A stretch of 51,636 bases of DNA from contig NZ_BAFQ01000044.1 of the NCBI RefSeq assembly GCF_000308375.1, positions 1 through 51,636 of the forward strand. Reading direction: 5' to 3'. Every line of letters starts with the position of its first letter. The stretch's first letter is position 1. The DNA is from Nocardia aobensis NBRC 100429. Lineage in GTDB: Bacteria > Actinomycetota > Actinomycetes > Mycobacteriales > Mycobacteriaceae. Of this stretch, positions 46,107 through 51,636 are shown in pieces. Under the pieces are notes generated by a model. That model worked only from the letters and a program-made list of their open reading frames with translations. It did not search any database and was not told where the DNA came from. The translations under genes were made by a program, and so were the position numbers.

Positions 46107-47189
46107 ATGGCCGACAAGATCACGGCCCCCTCCGCCATCGACGACATCCTCGCCGAACACGCCGGCCTGGAGACACAGCTGTCGGATCCGGCGTTGCACA
46201 ACAACCCGGGGGAGGCCCGTCGCGTCGGTAAGCGGTTCGCCGAATTGGCGCCGATCATGTCGACCTACACCAAACTCAGCGCGGCGCGCGACGATCTGGC
46301 CGCCGCCCGGGAGCTGGCCGCCGACGACGCGTCCTTCGCGGCCGAGGTCCCCGGGCTCGAACAGCAGGTCGAGGAGCTGTCGAAGGCGCTGACCGATCTA
46401 CTGGCCCCGCGCGACCCGCACGACAGCGACGATGTCGTACTCGAGGTGAAGTCGGGGGAGGGCGGCGAGGAGTCGGCCCTGTTCGCCTCCGATCTGGCCC
46501 GCATGTACATCCGCTACGCCGAACGGCACGGCTGGAAGGTCGAGGTCCTCGACGCCAACGTGTCCGACCTGGGCGGATACAAGGAGGCGACGCTCTCGAT
46601 CAAGAGCCGCGAGCCCAGCCGCGACGGCGTCTGGTCCCGGCTGAAGTTCGAGGGTGGGGTTCATCGCGTGCAGCGCGTGCCGGTCACCGAATCGCAGGGC
46701 CGCATCCACACCTCCGCGGCCGGCGTGCTGATCTATCCCGAACCCGACGAGGTCGAACAGGTCCAGATCGACGAATCCGATCTGCGCATCGACGTCTACC
46801 GTTCCTCCGGTAAGGGCGGCCAGGGCGTCAACACCACCGACTCCGCGGTCCGGATCACCCATTTGCCGACCGGCATCGTCGTGACCTGCCAGAACGAGCG
46901 TTCGCAGCTGCAGAACAAGATCCGCGCGATGCAGGTGCTCTCGGCGCGGTTGCAGAGCCTGGCCGAGGAACAGGCCGAGGCCGACGCCGCCGCCGGACGT
47001 GCGTCGCAGATCCGCACGGTCGACCGCTCGGAGCGCATCCGCACCTACAACTTCCCCGAGAACCGCATCACCGACCACCGCATCGGCTTCAAGGCCCACA
47101 ATCTGGACTCGGTGCTGGACGGAGAACTGGACGCGCTGCTGGACGCTCTCGGCGAAGCCGACCGCGCCGCCCGGCTCGCGGCGGAATGA
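46107..47189 (+). CDS. prfA: Peptide chain release factor 1
   Basis: A 360-residue class I release factor reading UAA and UAG. The stop-codon recognition tripeptide is PVT in [15 protein letters not shown] (PxT type of RF1), and the catalytic GGQ is at 237-239 in [29 protein letters not shown] marks the start of domain 2. Starts ATG 46098 and ATG 46107 are in frame; GGAAGG at 46091-46096 is too close to the first, so 46107 is preferred. It overlaps prmC, whose product methylates the GGQ glutamine. Confidence 0.97.
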   Translation: MADKITAPSAIDDILAEHAGLETQLSDPALHNNPGEARRVGKRFAELAPIMSTYTKLSAARDDLAAARELAADDASFAAEVPGLEQQVEELSKALTDLLAPRDPHDSDDVVLEVKSGEGGEESALFASDLARMYIRYAERHGWKVEVLDANVSDLGGYKEATLSIKSREPSRDGVWSRLKFEGGVHRVQRVPVTESQGRIHTSAAGVLIYPEPDEVEQVQIDESDLRIDVYRSSGKGGQGVNTTDSAVRITHLPTGIVVTCQNERSQLQNKIRAMQVLSARLQSLAEEQAEADAAAGRASQIRTVDRSERIRTYNFPENRITDHRIGFKAHNLDSVLDGELDALLDALGEADRAARLAAE

Positions 47190-48091
47190 TGCAGGAGGCC
47201 CCCGGCGCGGCGGGTCAGCACCGAATGCCGCTAGGTCCCGCGATCATCGACGCCGCGCGCACGCTCGCGGCGGCGGGGGTGCACAGCCCGCAGATCGACG
47301 CGGAATTTCTGGCCGCCTTCGTCCTCGAAGTCGAGCGATCGCGGCTGGCCCTTGTTCCGATGGTCACCCCGGAACAACTCGAACGGTTCCTCAAACTGGT
47401 GGCGCGCCGGGCCGAGCGGGTACCGCTCCAGCATCTGACCGGCGCCGCGTCGATGGGTGAGGTGGACCTCGAGGTGGGCCCGGGCGTGTTCGTCCCGCGG
47501 CCGGAGACCGAGCTGATCTTCGCGTGGGCGCTGGCCCGGCTCGAGGCGGCCGGCCACGAGCACCCGCCGATCGTGGTCGACCTGTGCACCGGATCGGGAG
47601 CCCTGGCCCTGGCGATCGCCAATGCCCGTCCCGACGCCGAGGTCCACGCCGTCGAAATCGACCCCACCGCAAGGCAATGGGCGCAGCGCAACGCCGAACG
47701 CCAAGCCGCGCAAGGAGATACGCCGATCGTTCTGCATGCCGGCGATGTCACCGACACCCAGGTACTGGCCGAGCTCAACGGCCGGGTCGACGTCGTCGTC
47801 GCGAATCCGCCCTACATCCCGTCGGACGCACGGCTGGATCCCGAAGTGGCCGAACACGATCCGCATCTCGCCCTGTTCGGCGGCCCCGACGGACTCGGGG
47901 TGATCGCCCCCATGGTCGCCACCATCGCGCGGCTGCTGCGCTCCGAGGGCGTGGCCGCCGTCGAACACGACGATTCGCACGGCCCGCAGGTCGCGGAGCT
48001 GTTCGCCGGAGACGGCCGGTTCTGCGACATCGTCGAACACCCGGATCTGGCCGGCCGGCCGCGCTTCGTCGCCGCCCGCCGCGTGCGCTGA
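47186..48091 (+). CDS. prmC: Peptide chain release factor N5-glutamine methyltransferase
   Basis: A 301-residue SAM-dependent methyltransferase (HemK family). [33 protein letters not shown] (short mark: [10 protein letters not shown]) is the typical N-terminal link; [16 protein letters not shown] binds SAM, and [13 protein letters not shown] is the NPPY catalytic motif for glutamine methylation. ATG at 47186 overlaps the prfA stop by four bases. Modifies Gln239 of the neighbouring RF1. Confidence 0.96.
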   Translation: MMQEAPGAAGQHRMPLGPAIIDAARTLAAAGVHSPQIDAEFLAAFVLEVERSRLALVPMVTPEQLERFLKLVARRAERVPLQHLTGAASMGEVDLEVGPGVFVPRPETELIFAWALARLEAAGHEHPPIVVDLCTGSGALALAIANARPDAEVHAVEIDPTARQWAQRNAERQAAQGDTPIVLHAGDVTDTQVLAELNGRVDVVVANPPYIPSDARLDPEVAEHDPHLALFGGPDGLGVIAPMVATIARLLRSEGVAAVEHDDSHGPQVAELFAGDGRFCDIVEHPDLAGRPRFVAARRVR

Positions 48092-48150
48092 CCCTCGCGA
48101 TTGCCGAGAATTTGCGCGAAGCCGGGCAACGTGCCGAGAGACACATTCAA

Positions 48151-48163
48151 TAGACTCACCGCC
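48151..48163 (+). promoter_or_regulatory. Leaderless promoter of tsaC
   Basis: TAGACT (48151-48156) is followed by seven bases and the GTG at 48164, with no ribosome site between. Confidence 0.55.
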
Positions 48164-48829
48164 GTGAGTACCGTCTACGACTGCTCCGATCCCGATTCTC
48201 GTGCCGCCGGATTGACCGCCGCGCGGACCACCTTGAAATCCGGACGGCTGGCCGTCATCCCCACCGATACGGTCTACGGAATCGCCGCGGACGCGTTCGA
48301 TTCCACGGCCGTGGCCGGCCTGCTGGCGGCCAAGCGGCGCGGGCGCGACATGCCCGTGCCGGTGCTGGTCGGTTCATGGAACACCATCGACGGACTCGTC
48401 TTCTCCGTGCAGCCGCAGGCACGCGACCTGATCCGTGCCTTCTGGCCGGGCGGGCTGAGCCTGGTCGTGCAGCAGGCGCCCTCGCTGGCCTGGGATCTCG
48501 GCGACGCCCGCGGCACGGTGATGCTGCGCATGCCGCTGCACCCGATCGCGCTGGAACTGCTGCGCGAGGTCGGCCCGATGGCCGTGTCGAGCGCGAACGT
48601 CTCCGGGCAGCCGCCCGCCACGACGGTCACCGAGGCGCGCCACCAGCTGGGCAACCAGGTGGGCGTGTATCTGGACGGCGGCCCGGCCGAACACGGCGTG
48701 CCCTCCACGATCGTGGATCTGACCGGCGACCGTCCGCGGGTGCTGCGGGCCGGCGCGGTGACCGTCGCCCAGGTCGCCGAGGTGCTGGGTATGGCGCCGG
48801 ACGAACTGTCGCCCGAGACCACCCGCTGA
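48164..48829 (+). CDS. tsaC: L-threonylcarbamoyladenylate synthase (Sua5/YrdC/YwlC family)
   Basis: A 221-residue enzyme that makes threonylcarbamoyl-AMP from threonine, bicarbonate and ATP for the t6A modification at tRNA position 37. The YrdC fold marks are GRLAVIPTDTVYGIAADAF near the N-terminus, LLAAKRRGRDMPVPVLVGS, FWPGGLSLVV, VMLRMPLHP and PMAVSSANVSGQPPATTV. It is of the short TsaC-like length, lacking the extra Sua5 domain. GTG at 48164 looks leaderless. It stands between prmC and wecA, as Rv1301 in M. tuberculosis. Confidence 0.93.
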   Translation: MSTVYDCSDPDSRAAGLTAARTTLKSGRLAVIPTDTVYGIAADAFDSTAVAGLLAAKRRGRDMPVPVLVGSWNTIDGLVFSVQPQARDLIRAFWPGGLSLVVQQAPSLAWDLGDARGTVMLRMPLHPIALELLREVGPMAVSSANVSGQPPATTVTEARHQLGNQVGVYLDGGPAEHGVPSTIVDLTGDRPRVLRAGAVTVAQVAEVLGMAPDELSPETTR

Positions 48830-48840
48830 CGGCCCGGTAG

Positions 48841-49992
48841 ATGGTTTTCAGTCAGGGTGCGGTCGTCCCGCTGCGCGAGCTGCTTCTGGTGCTGCTCGTG
48901 TCCGCGGTGGTGACGATGTTGTCCACCGGCGGAATTCGGGTGCTGGCCATCGGTTTCGGCGCCATCGCGGTGCCCCGCGATCGTGATGTGCATCTCGAGC
49001 CGATTCCGCGCATGGGCGGCGTCGGCATCTATCTGGGTGTGCTGGCCGCAGTGCTGTTCGCCCATCAGCTGCCGGCGCTGCGCCGCGGCTTCGACTATCC
49101 GCGCGATATTCCGGCCGTGCTGGTCGCGGGCACCCTGATCGTCCTGGTCGGCATCGTCGACGACCGCTGGGGCCTGGACGCGCTGACGAAGTTCGTGGGC
49201 CAGATCTCGGCCGCCGGGGCGATGGCCGTGATGGGCCTGAGCTGGGTGGCCATCTACAACCCGTTCAGCAACACCACGGTCGTGCTCGACCAGTTGCAGG
49301 GCTGGGTGGTGACGGTGGCCATCACCGTCACCATGATCAACGCGATGAACTTCGTGGACGGTCTCGACGGGCTCGCGGCCGGGCTGGGGCTGATCGCGGC
49401 CGCCGCCGTCTTCGTGTTCACCGTCGGTTTGCTCTATCAGCAGGGCGGTGCGACCGACGGCTATCCACCGGCCCTGCTGGCCGCCGCGCTGGCGGGTGGA
49501 TGTCTGGGATTTCTGCCACATAATTTCCACCCGGCGCGAATATTCATGGGCGATTCCGGATCGATGTTGATCGGTCTGATGCTCGCCGCGGTCTCCACCG
49601 GCGCATCCGGCCGAATTCCGCTCACCGGATACGGGCCGCGCGACATCGTGGGTCTGCTGTCACCGCTGTTGCTGGTGGGAGCGGTGATGTTCATTCCGGT
49701 ATTGGATCTGGTGCTGGCAATCGTGCGCCGCGTGCGCGCGGGTGTGAGTTTCTCCACTCCCGACAAAATGCATTTGCATCACCGTCTGTTGCAGATCGGC
49801 CATTCGCATCGGCGCGTGGTGTTGTTGATCTATCTGTGGGTCGGCGTGCTCGCATTCGCGGCCGTGGGAACCTCTTTGATGGATCGCCGGGTGGTGGTTC
49901 TGCTGTTCGCGGCCGGTTTGGTTTTCGCGTTGGTTGTGACGGCCGTCCCATCGTTGCGTGAAGTGGTCGGGCTCCGCGGTCGCCGCAAGTAA
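48841..49992 (+). CDS. wecA: Decaprenyl/undecaprenyl-phosphate GlcNAc-1-phosphate transferase
   Basis: A 383-residue polytopic membrane enzyme of the WecA/MraY superfamily that starts arabinogalactan linker synthesis in mycolata by transferring GlcNAc-1-phosphate to the polyprenyl carrier. Signature loops: GIVDDRWGLDALTKF (Asp107, Asp108), NFVDGLDGLAAG, HNFHPARIFMGDSGSM (catalytic Asp region), and MHLHHRLLQIGHSHRR (carbohydrate recognition). About eleven hydrophobic segments. ATG 48841 is 11 bases after the tsaC stop with no clear ribosome site. Matches Rv1302. Confidence 0.93.
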   Translation: MVFSQGAVVPLRELLLVLLVSAVVTMLSTGGIRVLAIGFGAIAVPRDRDVHLEPIPRMGGVGIYLGVLAAVLFAHQLPALRRGFDYPRDIPAVLVAGTLIVLVGIVDDRWGLDALTKFVGQISAAGAMAVMGLSWVAIYNPFSNTTVVLDQLQGWVVTVAITVTMINAMNFVDGLDGLAAGLGLIAAAAVFVFTVGLLYQQGGATDGYPPALLAAALAGGCLGFLPHNFHPARIFMGDSGSMLIGLMLAAVSTGASGRIPLTGYGPRDIVGLLSPLLLVGAVMFIPVLDLVLAIVRRVRAGVSFSTPDKMHLHHRLLQIGHSHRRVVLLIYLWVGVLAFAAVGTSLMDRRVVVLLFAAGLVFALVVTAVPSLREVVGLRGRRK

Positions 49993-50000
49993 GGAACGGG

Positions 50001-50014
50001 TAAAGTGGCTCGAC
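50001..50014 (+). promoter_or_regulatory. Possible leaderless promoter of the atpI-like gene
   Basis: TAAAGT (50001-50006) precedes the GTG by eight bases; there is no ribosome site at normal distance. It may equally be read through from wecA, 22 bases upstream. Confidence 0.4.
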
Positions 50015-50467
50015 GTGAGCACGGCACCCGAATTGCACCCCGACGCGCCACTACGAGCAGCGCTGCGTTACGGCATCGCCGGATTGTGCGTGCTGGTGGT
50101 GGTTTCGGTCGTCGCCGGCTCGATCGTCGCGGGCTGGGCCGGTTTCTGGGGCGCGCTCATCGGATCCGCGATCGGTGGTTTCTTCATTCTCACCACGGCC
50201 GCTCTCGTGCTGTTCAGCGCGAAATTGGATTCCGGCATTCAGGGCATGGTGATGCTGGCGAGCTGGATCGGCAAAATTCTGGTCGTGATGATCGTGGTCG
50301 CGATCTTGCACCAGTTCGATTTCTACAGCCCCGGCACCCTTTTCCTGACCGTCGTGGGGGCGTTGCTGATTGTTCTCGGAGCCGAGACGTACGGACTTCT
50401 GCGCCAACGTGTTCCGGTGATCGACCCACCGGCGGGCTCCGCCGACCAAGATCGTTCGAACGTGTGA
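50015..50467 (+). CDS. AtpI-like membrane protein upstream of ATP synthase
   Basis: A 150-residue protein with four transmembrane helices (about 20-42, 45-67, 77-97 and 104-125): LCVLVVVSVVAGSIVAGW, WGALIGSAIGGFFILTTAALV, MVMLASWIGKILVVMIVVAIL, GTLFLTVVGALLIVLGAETY. The placement directly before atpB and the fold match the AtpI family, proposed to help assemble the c-ring; Rv1303 is the positional counterpart. Its GTG start was set from the peptide and the -10 box eight bases before. A 299-base gap separates it from atpB, so it may be transcribed apart from the main operon. Confidence 0.8.
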   Translation: MSTAPELHPDAPLRAALRYGIAGLCVLVVVSVVAGSIVAGWAGFWGALIGSAIGGFFILTTAALVLFSAKLDSGIQGMVMLASWIGKILVVMIVVAILHQFDFYSPGTLFLTVVGALLIVLGAETYGLLRQRVPVIDPPAGSADQDRSNV

Positions 50468-50766
50468 ACAAGACCCCCTACACGTTGTCGTAGATAGCTT
50501 GGTAAACTCTTTACCGTAAGCATCCGAACCAACGGGGCCGACCGCATCGTCGCCGGTGCGAGAGGTTATGCTTACTGCCGTGCCGGTCCTTCGGTGAGAA
50601 GTTCCGGCCCTGCACCGTCGACGATGTCGCCGACGTACAGACGCCACTGCGGGTCTCCCCGCGCAGCTGCTGACGAACTTCGAGCCGACCTGAGTCGACC
50701 ACCTGATCGTCAATGTCCGATCGAACCGCGAGATGGAACATGTCTCGTGGCCGAACACGGGAGAGA
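50468..50766 (+). promoter_or_regulatory. Leader and promoter region of the atp operon
   Basis: No gene is visible here. GGTAAA-CTC-TTTACC (50501-50515) is a perfect dyad in an A/T-richer patch, and TATGCT (50567-50572) downstream is a good -10 box that would give atpB a leader near 190 bases. The dyad would then sit at about -70, a suitable place for an activator or repressor. Confidence 0.5.
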
Positions 50767-51561
50767 ATGCTGAGCGTCACCACTCTGGCGGGCGAGTTCC
50801 ACGCGCCTTCGCTACAAGACTTCTTCCCTGATGCGCTGCTGTTCGGGGGGACACCTTTCGAGATCGACCGATTGATGATGGTTCGCCTCATCATGGTGGC
50901 GGTATTGGTTGCGGTGATGTTGCTCGCATTCCGCAGTCCCCGCCTCGTTCCCCGCGGTCTGCAGAACGTCGCGGAGATCGGCCTGCTGTTCGTTCGTGAG
51001 CAGATCTGCGATGAAGTGCTGGGCAAGAAGACCGGCCGCAGGTTTTTCCCGCTGATCGCCACGATCTTCTTCACGGTGCTGTTCCTGAACTTCTCCAGCG
51101 TCATACCGCTGTTGAACATTTCCTCGAACGCGCGTGTCGGAATGCCGATCGTGCTGGCGGCCATCGCCTACATCACGTTCAACTACGTCGGTATCCGCAA
51201 GTACGGATTCTGGCGGTACATGCGCTCGTCCGTCGTGGTGCCGAATGTTCCGGTCGCGCTGCACGTGCTGCTGATTCCGATCGAGTTCGTCTCGACCTTC
51301 ATCCTGCGTCCGTTCACGCTGACCGTCCGACTCATGGCCAACATGCTGTCCGGTCACATCATGCTGGTGCTGTTCTTCAGTGCCACCCAGTTCTTCCTCT
51401 TCGACGCCGCTTCGTGGATGAAGATCTTCTCGCCGTTCTCCTTGCTCGCGGGATTCGGATTCACCCTTTTCGAACTTCTGGTGATCTTCCTGCAGGCCTA
51501 CGTGTTCGCGCTGTTGACGGCTGTGTACATCAGCCTCGCCGAGCACGCCGACTCGCACTGA
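50767..51561 (+). CDS. atpB: F0F1 ATP synthase subunit a
   Basis: A 264-residue integral membrane subunit carrying the proton half-channels. The essential arginine is Arg188 in LTVRLMANMLSGH, facing the c-ring carboxylate; LLIPIEFVSTFILRPF precedes it, and the final helices (SLLAGFGFTLFELLVIFLQAYVFALLTAVYISLAE; short mark FLQAYVFALLTAVYI) carry the conserved Gln and Tyr. ATG at 50767 has GGGAGAGA upstream; in-frame start at 50713 is less supported. First gene of the atp operon. Confidence 0.95.
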   Translation: MLSVTTLAGEFHAPSLQDFFPDALLFGGTPFEIDRLMMVRLIMVAVLVAVMLLAFRSPRLVPRGLQNVAEIGLLFVREQICDEVLGKKTGRRFFPLIATIFFTVLFLNFSSVIPLLNISSNARVGMPIVLAAIAYITFNYVGIRKYGFWRYMRSSVVVPNVPVALHVLLIPIEFVSTFILRPFTLTVRLMANMLSGHIMLVLFFSATQFFLFDAASWMKIFSPFSLLAGFGFTLFELLVIFLQAYVFALLTAVYISLAEHADSH

Positions 51562-51581
51562 CCGCACGACCGCACAAGAAC

Positions 51582-51610
51582 TGCCCCACCTGCCGCCGGG
51601 CGGGTGGGCA
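51582..51610 (+). other. Hairpin in the atpB-atpE spacer
   Basis: TGCCC-c-ACCTGCC pairs with GGCGGGTGGGCA, one base bulged. It lies just before the purine-rich ribosome site of atpE and could alter message stability or stoichiometry. There is no U-tract. Confidence 0.45.
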
Positions 51611-51631
51611 ACAGAAAGGGAAAGAAATCTC

Positions 51632-51636
51632 ATGAG
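51632..51636 (+). CDS. atpE: Probable start of atpE (ATP synthase subunit c), cut by window
   Basis: Only ATG AG is present. It follows a strong purine-rich site (AAAGGGAAAGAAA at 51615-51627), and atpE follows atpB in all related genomes. Assigned from context alone. Confidence 0.6.

Overview
The window reads as chromosomal DNA of a GC-rich mycolic-acid actinobacterium, most likely Nocardia or a close relative. The block argS-lysA-hom-thrC-thrB-rho-rpmE-prfA-prmC-tsaC-wecA-atpI-like-atpB (35.9 kb to the end) matches the gene order around Rv1292-Rv1304 of Mycobacterium tuberculosis. The fused isobutyryl-CoA mutase, the urea-carboxylase-associated genes and the many TetR/monooxygenase pairs fit Nocardia better than Mycobacterium. 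GTG starts are common, overlaps of the ATGA type are frequent, and at least eight genes look leaderless (a TANNNT -10 box 6-8 nt before the start codon). I see no insertion sequence, prophage, CRISPR array or rRNA; there is one tRNA.

Layout. 1-3.8 kb: the promoter-proximal end of a urea carboxylase/guanidine-use operon (APC permease, two DUF1989 subunits, the second cut by the window edge) with a divergent TetR gene and two matching operators. 3.8-9.2 kb: a secreted HNH-type lipoprotein, an SNF2 helicase overlapping a SWIM zinc-finger gene, and a leaderless metal-receptor-fold protein with no signal peptide. 9.1-13.0 kb: a Baeyer-Villiger-type flavin monooxygenase, its TetR gene, a divergent Dabb protein and an amidohydrolase. 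13.1-22.1 kb: valine/isobutyrate metabolism, with icmF on the minus strand and mmsA, isobutyryl-CoA dehydrogenase, 3-hydroxyisobutyryl-CoA hydrolase, mmsB and an enoyl-CoA hydratase as a divergent operon. 22.2-28.9 kb: small lipoproteins of DUF3558 type, a membrane-anchored Hsp70-like ATPase fragment, a MarR regulator, a Tat-type metallophosphoesterase, an orphan iron-type binding lipoprotein and an EthD protein. 28.9-34.7 kb: two classic divergent TetR/target pairs (TetR with an FAD monooxygenase, TetR with a DHA2 drug exporter), an FBP zinc-finger protein and an UppP variant. 34.7-51.6 kb: core genes, with tRNA-Arg(CCG), amino-acid biosynthesis from aspartate, transcription termination, translation release, cell-envelope priming and the start of the ATP synthase operon.

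How the genes work together. The valine operon takes isobutyryl-CoA through dehydrogenation, hydration, hydrolysis to 3-hydroxyisobutyrate, oxidation to methylmalonate semialdehyde and finally propionyl-CoA; IcmF offers an exit to n-butyryl-CoA. lysA, hom, thrC and thrB form an overlapping operon for lysine and threonine. prfA and prmC overlap, so release factor RF1 is made together with the enzyme that methylates its GGQ motif. The strongest non-coding signals are four operator arrays next to TetR genes (near 3.0, 11.4, 30.1 and 32.1 kb). Each has internally repeated dyads from which a repressor motif can be read directly.

I did not find a clearly new multi-gene system. The best leads are the SNF2-SWIM pair, the mirrored operator arrays, the membrane-tethered half-Hsp70 and the small membrane gene that runs antisense through the rho terminator.
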